Source: Comamonadaceae bacterium (GTDB lineage Bacteria > Pseudomonadota > Gammaproteobacteria > Burkholderiales > Burkholderiaceae_C). From it: a DNA stretch of 55,674 nucleotides. A program made the translations under genes and the position numbers. The stretch is taken from contig JAJTGH010000043.1 in assembly GCA_021299555.1 (NCBI GenBank), forward strand, positions 1-55,674. Direction: 5' to 3'. Positions 29,538 through 39,486 of this stretch are shown piece by piece (position 1 is the stretch's first letter; every line of letters begins with the position of its first letter). The notes beneath the pieces were generated by a model, which ran no database searches, was not told the origin of the DNA, and saw nothing but the letters and a program-made list of their open reading frames with translations.

Positions 29538-30545
29538 ATGAACAATCTGCTGGACCCGGCCATACTCTTTTTTGCAGTGGGAGTGCTGGCCGGCGCACTC
29601 AAATCCAACCTTGAGATTCCGCAGCCGATCTCGCGTTTTCTCTCGCTTTATCTGCTCATGGCCCTGGGTCTCAAGGGTGGCTTTGCTCTGGCCGAGTCCG
29701 GGCTGACCACGCATGTGGTCGGCGGCTTGCTGTGCGCACTGACCCTGGCCATCGCGGTGCCTGTTCTGGCCTTGCAACTGCTGCGCCGCTGGGTCGGACC
29801 CTATGATGCGGCCGCCCTGGCTGCGACCTACGGCTCGGTCAGCGCAGTCACATTCTTGACGGCCGTCCAATTCCTGGAAAGCCAGGGCATTGCTTACGGT
29901 GGGCACATGGCCGCGGCCATGGCCTTGATGGAGTCGCCCGCCATCATCATCGCGGTGCTGTTTGCCAATTCGCTCGGACAAAGGCAGTTGGTGGGTGTTG
30001 GCGGGGCTGCGGGTGCTGCCGTTTGGGCGCTGCCGACTGGGGCGGGCGCAAAGGTATCCATGCGCAAGATCTTGCACGAATCGTTCACCGAAGGGGCCCA
30101 GTTGCTGCTGCTCGGCTCCATGTTGGTTGGTTTGCTCACCGGAGAGCCGGGTCGCGTGGCCATGCAGCCTTTTTCTGGCGATCTTTTCAAGGGCATGCTC
30201 GCCTTCTTTTTGCTGGACATGGGCCTGCTGGCCGCGCGCAATCTCCCCCAACTCAAAGGCAAGTCTGCCTGGCTGCTCGCTTATGCGGTCATTGCCCCTG
30301 TGGTTCATGCCAGCTTGGCTTTGCTGATGGCCAGACTGGTGGGCTTGCCGCTGGGCGATACCATTTTGTTGATGGTTCTGGCCGCCAGCGCCTCGTATAT
30401 TGCCGTGCCGGCCGTTTTGCGCCACGCCATCCCACAGGCCAATCCCTCGCTTTATTTCGGCCTGTCTTTGGGTCTGACCTTCCCGCTGAACATCCTGTTG
30501 GGCATACCTGCTTACGCGGCGCTTGCCTCCTGGGTCATCGGCTAA
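29538..30545 (+). CDS. SbtA-type sodium-dependent bicarbonate permease
   Basis: A 335-residue inner-membrane protein with about ten hydrophobic segments in two inverted halves. It starts with LLDPAILFFAVGVLAGALKSN and has the block ALGLKGGFALAESG, characteristic of the SbtA (DUF897) family that imports bicarbonate with sodium in cyanobacteria. Homologues are spread in proteobacteria. Its divergent LysR neighbour is CbbR-like, supporting a role in inorganic-carbon supply. No carboxylase genes are in the window. The transported ion is inferred from family. Confidence 0.85.
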   Translation: MNNLLDPAILFFAVGVLAGALKSNLEIPQPISRFLSLYLLMALGLKGGFALAESGLTTHVVGGLLCALTLAIAVPVLALQLLRRWVGPYDAAALAATYGSVSAVTFLTAVQFLESQGIAYGGHMAAAMALMESPAIIIAVLFANSLGQRQLVGVGGAAGAAVWALPTGAGAKVSMRKILHESFTEGAQLLLLGSMLVGLLTGEPGRVAMQPFSGDLFKGMLAFFLLDMGLLAARNLPQLKGKSAWLLAYAVIAPVVHASLALLMARLVGLPLGDTILLMVLAASASYIAVPAVLRHAIPQANPSLYFGLSLGLTFPLNILLGIPAYAALASWVIG

Positions 30546-30703
30546 GTCGCGCCATCGATCTGGACCCGCCGGGCACGGCGGCCGGTCGGCTTGCGTCCGA
30601 GCATGCGTTTGGATACGATCTTTGACACTTTTTGACTTTTGGGCGAGTCCCTGGGTCCTCCGTGTCAATTCCTGCCTCCTCAGCTCTTGTCCCCGAGAAA
30701 AGC

Positions 30704-31255
30704 ATGGGCGATCCTGCGCAGCCTGGGCGGCGCCAGGGTTTTTGGCGTTTGCGCGGCGCGGCGGCCCTGATTGGCCTGATCTCTGTCTTGAGCGTTGTGG
30801 CCGCTTGGGCCGAGACGCTCAGTGGCCAAGTGATCTCGGTGGCCGATGGTGACACGGTGACGGTCAGGGATGCGGCGCAACAAGTGCACAAGATCAGGCT
30901 GGCCGGTATCGATGCTCCGGAGAGTCGGCAGCCCTATGGCCAGCGCGCCCGGCAGTCGCTTAGCGAGATGGTTGCCGGGCAATGGGTGGAGGTGGACTAT
31001 GACAAAGCCGACCGTTACGGCCGGCTGGTGGGCAAGGTGCAGGTCGATGGCGTGGATGTCAACTTGGAGCAGTTGCGCCGCGGTCTGGCCTGGCATTACA
31101 AGCGCTACGAGGAAGAGCAAAGTCCCGAGGATCGGCAGGTCTATGCCCAGGCCGAGCGACAGGCCCAGGCCGAGTACCTGGGTCTATGGCGAGACCGACA
31201 ACCCCAGGCACCCTGGGATTACCGCAAATTGCAGCGCACGACTCAGGAGCCTTAG
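30704..31255 (+). CDS. Secreted thermonuclease-like protein (SNase domain)
   Basis: A calcium-dependent nuclease of the staphylococcal-nuclease fold, exported. From the ATG at 30704 (MGDPAQPG) it is 183 residues with an N-terminal signal ending about AWA-E. The domain shows VADGDTVTVRD, RLAGIDAPESRQPYGQRAR and DRYGRLVGKV, holding the catalytic Arg/Glu/Arg set and acidic metal ligands. A longer TTG-started reading from 30632 is not needed. It is probably periplasmic. Monocistronic. Confidence 0.88.
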   Translation: MGDPAQPGRRQGFWRLRGAAALIGLISVLSVVAAWAETLSGQVISVADGDTVTVRDAAQQVHKIRLAGIDAPESRQPYGQRARQSLSEMVAGQWVEVDYDKADRYGRLVGKVQVDGVDVNLEQLRRGLAWHYKRYEEEQSPEDRQVYAQAERQAQAEYLGLWRDRQPQAPWDYRKLQRTTQEP

Positions 31256-31359
31256 GGCAGGTCCGAGGCGCGATCGCTGCCGATGGGCGTGTCGGCGTGC
31301 CGTCCAATTTCTGGCCAGCGCCTACCTGGGAACGCGCCAAAGTTCAGCCGCGCTGGGGT

Positions 31360-32253
31360 TCATGGGCGCTTGAGTGCCAGGGCCCGTTCGTAAAGTGCAT
31401 TGCGGGGTGCACCGGTGATCTCGGCGGCCAGCCTGACTGCAGTCTTCACGGGCAATTCGGTCAGCAGCAGCCCGAGCACCCGTTCGGCCTGCTGCTGACC
31501 TGGGTCGGCCACCTGCACCGAGTGCAGAACCAGTGCGAACTCGCCGCGCGTGCGCTGTGGGTCCTGACCCAGCCAGCCGGCCAGCTCGCCGGCCGCCAGA
31601 GTGACGATTTGCTCGAACTGCTTGGTCAGCTCCCGACCCACGGTGACCTGGCGATCGCCCAGGCGCTGGAGTTCGCGGGCCATGGCCTCGATCCGATGGG
31701 GCGCCTCCAGCAGGACCACCGCATGCGGTACGCTGGCCAGTTGCTCGACCGCCTGCTCCCGCTCGCCGGCCTTGGCCGGCAGAAAGCCGGCAAAAAGCAC
31801 AGGCCCGCCTTGGCTCAGGCCGGCCACGCTGAGCACTGCAGTCAGGCTGCTGGCTCCAGGCAAAGGAACGATGGTGGCACCGGCATGGCGCGCTGCTGCC
31901 ACCAGCCGGGCGCCCGGATCGCTGACCCCGGGGGTGCCTGCATCGCTGACATAGGCCAGGCGCTGCCCGGCTTGCAGGCGTTCGATGAGCGGTTCGGCCG
32001 CCTGCGCCTCATTGTGCTCATGGACGGGCAGCAAGGGCCGGGTGATGCCGTACTGCTTGAGCATGGCTTGCGTGTGGCGCGTATCCTCGCAGGCAATGGC
32101 GTCGACCATCCCGAGCACATGCAGGGCACGCAGGCTGATGTCGGCCAGGTTGCCTATCGGGGTGGCCACCACGTACAGTGTGCCTGCGGGGTGGTGTTGC
32201 AGGCCAGCGGCGTTGCGGGCGGCCTCTCGCGCCAGGTCGAAAGATGCGTTCAA
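31360..32253 (-). CDS. rsmI: 16S rRNA (cytidine(1402)-2'-O)-methyltransferase RsmI
   Basis: RsmI methylates the ribose of C1402 in the decoding centre. The 297-residue product is complete: TLYVVATPIGNLADIS, ACEDTRHTQAMLKQYGI, YVSDAGTPGVSDPG and LPGASSLTAVL. The start must be the TTG at 32253 or later, since an in-frame stop lies just upstream and no ATG or GTG precedes the conserved region. It is divergent from yraN, with the start regions overlapping. Confidence 0.95.
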   Translation of the reverse strand: MNASFDLAREAARNAAGLQHHPAGTLYVVATPIGNLADISLRALHVLGMVDAIACEDTRHTQAMLKQYGITRPLLPVHEHNEAQAAEPLIERLQAGQRLAYVSDAGTPGVSDPGARLVAAARHAGATIVPLPGASSLTAVLSVAGLSQGGPVLFAGFLPAKAGEREQAVEQLASVPHAVVLLEAPHRIEAMARELQRLGDRQVTVGRELTKQFEQIVTLAAGELAGWLGQDPQRTRGEFALVLHSVQVADPGQQQAERVLGLLLTELPVKTAVRLAAEITGAPRNALYERALALKRP

Positions 32254-32693
32254 TGCAAAAGTCCGGAAAGCAGATCAGCTCGGCAGTGGCTTGTGCGGCC
32301 GAGCCCAAGATCAAGCAGATTACCACCAAGGGCCGCGGCGACCAGGCCGAGGCGCTGGCTCGGCGGCACCTGGAGCGCCATGGCCTGCGCTGGATGGCTT
32401 CGAATTTTCGCACCCCCGGCCGAGGCGGGGGTGAAATCGATCTGATCATGCGCGATGCCGATGGCACGCTCGTTTTTGTGGAGGTGCGCCGGCGCAGTCG
32501 CGCCGATTACGGTGGGGCGGGCGCCAGCATTGTGGGTCTGAAGCAAAGGCGCATCGTTTTTGCTGCGCGTCACTACCTGATGAGGTGGCCCATTGCGCCA
32601 CCTTGTCGTTTTGATGTGGTGCTCTTCGATGCAAGTGCCGATTTGGCGCTGGCCGAGATCGTCTGGCTCAAGGCCGCATTCGACGCCTTTTGA
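32253..32693 (+). CDS. yraN: YraN/UPF0102 endonuclease-fold protein
   Basis: A 146-residue member of the UPF0102 family, a restriction-endonuclease-like fold of unknown role. The conserved core is KGRGDQAEALARRHLERHG, GGGEIDLIMRDADGTLVFVEV (the ED-EVK-like catalytic region, with GEIDLI and VFVEVRRR), and a final FDVVLFD. Starts at ATG 32244 or 32253 are both possible and I chose 32253. It is followed by the diaA-like gene, as in E. coli yraN-yraO-yraP. Confidence 0.88.
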   Translation: MQKSGKQISSAVACAAEPKIKQITTKGRGDQAEALARRHLERHGLRWMASNFRTPGRGGGEIDLIMRDADGTLVFVEVRRRSRADYGGAGASIVGLKQRRIVFAARHYLMRWPIAPPCRFDVVLFDASADLALAEIVWLKAAFDAF

Positions 32694-32715
32694 AAACCGC
32701 CTGGAGCCGCTATGA

Positions 32716-33941
<1,226 letters not shown>

Positions 33942-33985
33942 AGCGATCGGGTGAGCAAGGCCTCATTTGTTGGCCGCCCTGGCAT

Positions 33986-34894
33986 TCAGCGAAGCCGCTT
34001 GATCAGGCTCGAAGTGTCCCAGCGCCGGCCACCCATGGCTTGGACGTCGGCATAGAACTGATCGACCAGGGCCGTCACGGGTAACCGGGCTGCATTGCGC
34101 TTGGCCTCGTCCAACACCAGGCCAAGGTCCTTACGCATCCAGTCGACCGCGAAGCCAAAGTCAAACTGGTCGCGGGCCATGGTTTTGCCGCGGTTGTCCA
34201 TTTGCCAGCTTTGCGCAGCGCCCTTGCCGATCACATCGAGCACCAGGTCCAGGTCCAGCCCCGCCTTCTGACCAAAGGCAATGGCCTCGCTCAGGCCTTG
34301 AACCAGTCCGGCGATACAAATCTGATTGACCATCTTGGTCAACTGCCCTGCGCCCGATGCGCCCATGAGTGTGAACGCTTTGGAAAAGGCCATGCCCACG
34401 GGCTTGACCGCATCAAAGGCGCTGGCCTGTCCGCCGCACATGACGGTCAGCAGGCCGTTTTGAGCGCCGGCTTGACCGCCGGATACCGGTGCGTCGATGA
34501 ACTGCAGGCCGGCGCTCTGGGCCCGCGCGAACAATTCGCGCGCCACCTGTGCTGAGGCTGTGGTGTGGTCGACAAAGCAGGCGCCCGGTTTCATGCCGGC
34601 CAGCGCCCCGTCAGCGCCGAGCACGACCGATCGCAAGTCGTCGTCATTGCCCACGCAGCAAAAGACGATGTCGGCATTTTCCGCAGCCCCGCGCGGCGTG
34701 GCCGCGCTGCGGCCGCCGAATTCCTGCATCCAGCTCTGTGCCTTGCCTGCGCTGCGGTTGTAGACGGTGACCGAATGGCCGGCGCGCGCCAGATGGCCGG
34801 CCATTGGGTAGCCCATGACCCCCAGACCGAGAAAGGCCACCTTGCGAGGGGGGATACTGTCGTATGCGCGGGCGTTGACGGCTGCGTTGCTCAT
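33986..34894 (-). CDS. 3-hydroxyisobutyrate dehydrogenase family protein
   Basis: An NAD(P)-dependent beta-hydroxyacid dehydrogenase of 302 residues. The N-terminal Rossmann motif is FLGLGVMGYPMAGHLARAGH; the substrate-binding signature is DAPVSGGQAGAQNG; and the catalytic lysine is in GAGQLTKMVNQ. Alternative members (2-hydroxy-3-oxopropionate reductase, glyoxylate reductase) cannot be told apart here. It lies 11 bases downstream of the PilT-like gene on the same strand. Confidence 0.9.
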   Translation of the reverse strand: MSNAAVNARAYDSIPPRKVAFLGLGVMGYPMAGHLARAGHSVTVYNRSAGKAQSWMQEFGGRSAATPRGAAENADIVFCCVGNDDDLRSVVLGADGALAGMKPGACFVDHTTASAQVARELFARAQSAGLQFIDAPVSGGQAGAQNGLLTVMCGGQASAFDAVKPVGMAFSKAFTLMGASGAGQLTKMVNQICIAGLVQGLSEAIAFGQKAGLDLDLVLDVIGKGAAQSWQMDNRGKTMARDQFDFGFAVDWMRKDLGLVLDEAKRNAARLPVTALVDQFYADVQAMGGRRWDTSSLIKRLR

Positions 34895-34905
34895 GAAAAT
34901 GCCTC

Positions 34906-35850
34906 TCAGTGTTGGCCCTGCACGTGCGGAAAGACCATCACCGAGTAGAGCTGGGCCAACTTGTTTTCACGAATCAGAGTGCGAGCCGCCGCAGTGGCCA
35001 CCAGCACCTCGTAGGCGGCAACTCGGGTGCCGGATTTGCCTTCGCACAGCACCTGCGAGCCTATGGCCAGCAGCGATTCGGCCAGCATGCTGCGCACCAT
35101 CTCTTTGTCGCCTGCGGGGAAAGCATCGACCAGACGGTCGATGGTCTGCGCTGCCCCGGCGGTGTGCAAAGTGGCCAACACCAGGTGGCCGGTCTCTGCC
35201 GCTGTCAGTGCCAGCTGCATGGTCTCAAGATCGCGCAATTCGCCGACCATGATCACATCGGGATCTTCTCGCAGAGCCGCTCGCAGTGCTTGCCCGTAAC
35301 TGGCCGCGTGCATGCCCAGTTGCCGCTGATGGATCAGGCCCAGCGCGCTGTCATGGATGAATTCGATCGGATCCTCGATCGTGATCAGGTGGCAGGGCTG
35401 ATGTGCCATGAGGTGTTGCAGCAGCGCCGCCAGCGTGCTTGATTTGCCTGAACCGGTGGGGCCGGTGATCAGCAGCAAGCCTTTGGGCTTGAGAGCGAGC
35501 TCAGACAACACCGTCGGCGTGCCAAGTTGCGCAAGCGACGGGATGCGTGAGGCAATGTGCCGCAAGGCCAGGCTGGGGCCGCGCTCATGTGTGTAGGCAT
35601 TGAAGCGAAAACGCCCGACGCCGGGCTGCTCCCAGGCGCCATCGACATCGATCAGCGGTGTCCAGGTCTGGCGCTGATCGGGTGTCATCATCGATTCGGC
35701 CATTGTGCGAATCGCCTGCGCGGTCAGTGGGGCGTGGTCTTGGCGCTGCAGTTTGCCGTGGACTCTGAGCACCGGCGGCAAGCCGCTGGACAGGTGCAGG
35801 TCTGAGGCCTGTTGATCGATGGCCAGGGTCAGCAGTTCATTCAGTGTCAC
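34906..35850 (-). CDS. pilT: PilT-like type IV pilus retraction ATPase, shortened at C terminus
   Basis: A hexameric ATPase of the PilT/YggR group that powers pilus retraction. Walker A is GPTGSGKSS, the Asp box IEDPIEF, Walker B GELRDLE, and the His box LATLHTAGAAQT. The usual AIRNLIRE motif appears as AARTLIRE. The protein ends after AQLYSV with eight unrelated residues, giving 314 residues instead of about 345, so the final helices are missing. Motility function is uncertain. No pilU or other pilus gene follows. Divergent from yggS, a common arrangement. Confidence 0.85.
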   Translation of the reverse strand: MTLNELLTLAIDQQASDLHLSSGLPPVLRVHGKLQRQDHAPLTAQAIRTMAESMMTPDQRQTWTPLIDVDGAWEQPGVGRFRFNAYTHERGPSLALRHIASRIPSLAQLGTPTVLSELALKPKGLLLITGPTGSGKSSTLAALLQHLMAHQPCHLITIEDPIEFIHDSALGLIHQRQLGMHAASYGQALRAALREDPDVIMVGELRDLETMQLALTAAETGHLVLATLHTAGAAQTIDRLVDAFPAGDKEMVRSMLAESLLAIGSQVLCEGKSGTRVAAYEVLVATAAARTLIRENKLAQLYSVMVFPHVQGQH

Positions 35851-35887
35851 GGCAGTTCCTTTTTGGGTTCGAGGTTACAGTTTGCGG

Positions 35888-36616
35888 ATGTCATCCATCA
35901 CAACCGAGCTCGACCGTGTGCGCAAGCGCATTGACAAAGCATGTCAAGACGCGGGCCGTGAGCCACGATCTGTGACCTTGTTGGCGGTCTCCAAAACCTT
36001 CGGACCCGAGGCGGTGATGGAGGCCGTTAGCGGTGGGCAGCGCGATTTTGGGGAAAACTACGTGCAGGAGGGGCTCGAGAAGATCGCAGCCTTGAAGCTT
36101 TGGGCCCAGGGCCAGGCCCAGCCGCCGTCTCTGTGCTGGCACTGCATCGGACCGCTGCAGAGCAACAAGTCCCGCGCGGTGGCTGAGCATTTCGATTGGG
36201 TGCACAGCATCGACCGACTCAAGATCGCTCAGCGGCTGTCGGATCAGCGGCCAGCCCACTTGCCGCCGCTCCAGGTGTGTCTGCAGGTCAATATTGACGG
36301 TGGGCCCACCAAGTCAGGTGTTGCGCCAGAACAGGCGCTGGCTTTGGCGCAGGCGGTTCAGGGTTTGCCCGGTTTGGTGTTGCGTGGGCTGATGACCATA
36401 CCTGAGCCGGCGGCCGATGAGGCTACCGCGCTGGCGGTGCACCGCCGCACGCGCGAGCTGTTCGATGGTCTGAACGCCTCGGGTCGGTTGCTGCGACCCA
36501 TCGACACCCTGTCCATGGGTATGAGCGCAGACCTGGAGGCGGCCATTGCCGCTGGCAGCACCATGGTGCGTGTCGGGACAGCCATTTTCGGTGGACGATC
36601 TGTACCGAAGCCTTGA
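35888..36616 (+). CDS. yggS: Pyridoxal-phosphate homeostasis protein (YggS/PLPBP)
   Basis: A PLP-binding TIM-barrel protein of 242 residues that buffers cofactor levels. The Schiff-base lysine is Lys36 in [10 protein letters not shown]. The conserved [23 protein letters not shown] and [19 protein letters not shown] are all present. The ATG at 35888 is used; the frame upstream is non-homologous. It is divergent from the PilT-like gene. Confidence 0.95.
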   Translation: MSSITTELDRVRKRIDKACQDAGREPRSVTLLAVSKTFGPEAVMEAVSGGQRDFGENYVQEGLEKIAALKLWAQGQAQPPSLCWHCIGPLQSNKSRAVAEHFDWVHSIDRLKIAQRLSDQRPAHLPPLQVCLQVNIDGGPTKSGVAPEQALALAQAVQGLPGLVLRGLMTIPEPAADEATALAVHRRTRELFDGLNASGRLLRPIDTLSMGMSADLEAAIAAGSTMVRVGTAIFGGRSVPKP

Positions 36617-36665
36617 GGCTGGGGTCGGCCCAGACGCCGGGCCCGGGCGTGCGAAAATCGCTGTC

Positions 36666-37997
36666 ATGAACGCTCCCGAAACGGCTGCGCAGCAGGCCGA
36701 CGCGCTTGTTGCGCTGATGACTCAGCTCGGTACCGATGCCAAAACGGCCTCGGCCGGGATGGCGCGCGCCTCGGCTGCCCAGAAAAACCAGGCCTTGCGC
36801 GGACTCGCTGCGATGCTGCGAGCCCAAGTTGGACCGCTGACGGAGGCCAACGCAAGCGATCTGAGCCGTGCCCGCGCCGCCGGTTTGAGCGGGCCCATGC
36901 TCGATCGGCTCAAGCTCGACCCCAAGACCATCGAGACCGTGGCCCAGGGCTGTGAACAGCTGGCCTCCATGGCCGATGTGATCGGAGAGATCGTCGGCAT
37001 GAAGCAGCAACCCAGCGGCATACGCGTCGGTCAGATGCGCGTGCCCATTGGTGTGTTTGGCATGATTTACGAGAGCCGGCCCAACGTGACCATAGAGGCC
37101 GCGTCGCTGGCCATCAAGAGCGGCAATGCCTGTATCTTGCGCGGCGGCTCGGAGGCCTTGCAATCCAACGCGGCGCTGGCGGCCCTCGTGCAGTCTGCCC
37201 TGGCCGACGCCGGCTTGCCGCCCAAGGCGGTGCAAGCGGTGCCCACGTCTGACCGGCAGGCCGTGGGTCTGCTCATCACCATGCCGCAGTACGTGGATGT
37301 GATCATTCCGCGCGGTGGCAAGGGATTGATCGAGCGCATCAGCCGTGAGGCCCGGGTACCGGTCATCAAGCATCTCGATGGCAACTGCCACGTGTATGTG
37401 GATGACCCTTGCGACATCGACATGGCCGTGACCGTGGCCGACAACGCCAAGACCCAAAAGTACAGCCCCTGTAATGCGGCCGAAAGTCTGTTGGTCGCTC
37501 GCAGTGTGGCGGCTGAGTTTCTACCCCGGATCGGCGCCATTTACGCCTCCAAGGGCGTGGAAATGCGCTGCGATCCCGAGTCCCTTGCGGTTTTGCAGCA
37601 GGCCCTCGGCGCTGACCCTGTGGCCGTCCGTCCCGCTCCAATGCTGCGCCTGGCCACGGAGCAAGATTGGTTTGAAGAGTATCTGGCTCCCATCATCAGC
37701 ATCAAAATGGTGAGGGATGTAGGCGAAGCAATCGCTCACATCAATACCTATTCCAGCCACCACACGGATGCCATCCTGACGCGTGACCATGTGCACGCGC
37801 AGCGGTTTTTGCGAGAGGTCGATTCGGCCAGCGTCATGGTCAATGCCAGCACCCGCTTTGCCGATGGTTTTGAGTACGGTCTGGGTGCTGAGATCGGTAT
37901 CTCGACCGATAAGTTTCACGCCCGTGGACCTGTGGGTATTGAGGGGCTGACCAGCCTGAAATACGTGGTTTTGGGGCAGGGCGAGGTTCGCTCCTGA
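36666..37997 (+). CDS. proA: Gamma-glutamyl phosphate reductase
   Basis: Second step of proline synthesis: NADPH reduction of glutamyl phosphate to glutamate semialdehyde. The 443-residue product is complete. The catalytic cysteine is Cys269 in KTQKYSPCN. Other markers are [24 protein letters not shown] and [13 protein letters not shown]. The proB gene is not in the window. The ATG at 36666 lies 50 bases after yggS. Confidence 0.95.
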   Translation: MNAPETAAQQADALVALMTQLGTDAKTASAGMARASAAQKNQALRGLAAMLRAQVGPLTEANASDLSRARAAGLSGPMLDRLKLDPKTIETVAQGCEQLASMADVIGEIVGMKQQPSGIRVGQMRVPIGVFGMIYESRPNVTIEAASLAIKSGNACILRGGSEALQSNAALAALVQSALADAGLPPKAVQAVPTSDRQAVGLLITMPQYVDVIIPRGGKGLIERISREARVPVIKHLDGNCHVYVDDPCDIDMAVTVADNAKTQKYSPCNAAESLLVARSVAAEFLPRIGAIYASKGVEMRCDPESLAVLQQALGADPVAVRPAPMLRLATEQDWFEEYLAPIISIKMVRDVGEAIAHINTYSSHHTDAILTRDHVHAQRFLREVDSASVMVNASTRFADGFEYGLGAEIGISTDKFHARGPVGIEGLTSLKYVVLGQGEVRS

Positions 37998-38027
37998 ATT
38001 GCGCTTGTTAACGCCGAAAGTTGCTTC

Positions 38028-39323
38028 ATGGTTCCTCACCTGATCACTGCCCTCAATGGCCCCATCAACGAACTTGAGCAGCGGGTGCTCGATTCGACCC
38101 CGGCGATCGAGCGCTGGTTCCGTCTGGAGTGGATGGAACACACGCCGCCTTTTTATTGCTCGGTGGACATTCGAAACGCCGGCTTCAAGCTCGCACCGGT
38201 CGACACCAACCTGTTTCCTGGGGGCTGGAACAATCTGACCCCTGAAATGCTGCCGCTGGCGGTGCAGGCGGCCATGGCCGCCATCGAAAAAATATGCCCC
38301 GAGGCGCGCAATTTGCTGGTGGTGCCCGAGAACCACACCCGCAACACCTTTTATCTGAGCAACGTGGTCCAGCTCAAGCGCATCTTTCACCAAACCGGTT
38401 TGAATGTGCGCTTTGGCTCGCTCAGCCCGGAAATCAAGGAGCCGACCACCTACGATCTGCCCACCGGTGAGAGCATCACCATCGAGCCTTTGATACGCAG
38501 TGAGCGCAGGCTGGGTCTGAAGGATTTCGATCCCTGCACCATCTTGCTCAACAACGACCTGTCGGCCGGTGTCCCTGGCATCTTGGAAGATCTGCACGAG
38601 CAGCATCTGCTGCCGCCCCTGCACGCAGGCTGGTCGGTGCGGCGCAAATCGCGGCACTTTCAGACCTACGAGGAAGTGTGCAAGCGGTTTGCAAAGCTGC
38701 TTGGCATCGACCCCTGGCTGATCAACCCCATGTACACCAAATGCGGTGAGATCAACTTTGCCGAAGGTTTGGGGATGGACGCCCTGCAATCGCAGGTCGA
38801 TGCCTTGCTCACCAAGATCCGGCGCAAATACAAAGAGTACGGAATCAACGAAAAGCCATTTGTCGTGGTCAAGGCAGACAACGGGACCTATGGCATGGGC
38901 ATCATGACGGTGCGTGACGCCAAGGATTTGGACGCTGTCAATCGCAAAACCAAGAACAAGATGAGCGCCATCAAGGATGGACAAGCCCTGACCGAAGTCA
39001 TCATCCAAGAGGGCGTGTTGACCAACGAGCGGGTCAATGAGGCGGTGGCCGAGCCCGTGGTATACATGATGGACCGCTACGTTGTCGGTGGTTTTTACCG
39101 GATCCATGCAGAGCGCGGCATCGACGAGAACCTCAATGCTCCGGGGGCCAGCTTCGTGCCTCTGGCCTTTGCCGACAGCGGCCGTTTGCCCCAACCGGGC
39201 GAAAAACCAGGCTCGAGCAGCCCGAACCGGTTTTACATGTATGGTGTGATTGGCCGGCTGGCCCTGCTGGCGGCCAGCTACGAGCTTGAAAGCACCGACC
39301 CGCAGGCCGAGGTCTATGACTGA
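38028..39323 (+). CDS. gshA: Glutamate-cysteine ligase, proteobacterial (GshA_ferroox) type
   Basis: First step of glutathione synthesis, joining glutamate and cysteine with ATP. The 431-residue protein belongs to the Acidithiobacillus-type family, unrelated in sequence to E. coli GshA. Blocks such as HTPPFYCSVDIRNAGFKLAP, NLFPGGWNNL, KADNGTYGMGIMTVRD and YMMDRYVVGGFYR are present, with ATP-grasp-like features. It is followed by kup and then gshB. Confidence 0.93.
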   Translation: MVPHLITALNGPINELEQRVLDSTPAIERWFRLEWMEHTPPFYCSVDIRNAGFKLAPVDTNLFPGGWNNLTPEMLPLAVQAAMAAIEKICPEARNLLVVPENHTRNTFYLSNVVQLKRIFHQTGLNVRFGSLSPEIKEPTTYDLPTGESITIEPLIRSERRLGLKDFDPCTILLNNDLSAGVPGILEDLHEQHLLPPLHAGWSVRRKSRHFQTYEEVCKRFAKLLGIDPWLINPMYTKCGEINFAEGLGMDALQSQVDALLTKIRRKYKEYGINEKPFVVVKADNGTYGMGIMTVRDAKDLDAVNRKTKNKMSAIKDGQALTEVIIQEGVLTNERVNEAVAEPVVYMMDRYVVGGFYRIHAERGIDENLNAPGASFVPLAFADSGRLPQPGEKPGSSSPNRFYMYGVIGRLALLAASYELESTDPQAEVYD

Positions 39324-39486
39324 ATGGGCAGCACCGAGTTGCTGCGGTGCAACAAAAGTGGCTCCTTGGGGCCGCTGGGCGTCAGTCCACTTGCCAACGG
39401 CTGGAGCTGGCCGACAATAGGTTCCCCTTGAATTGACTTTCTGCTTGTGCGGGCGCCACCGGGTGCCTGCCGCAAAGCTCAAGCCC

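Noticed and set aside
37521-39482. Minus-strand open frame of 653 codons opposite proA and gshA
   Set aside because: It is a codon-bias shadow of the plus-strand genes, with no start signal and no domain.
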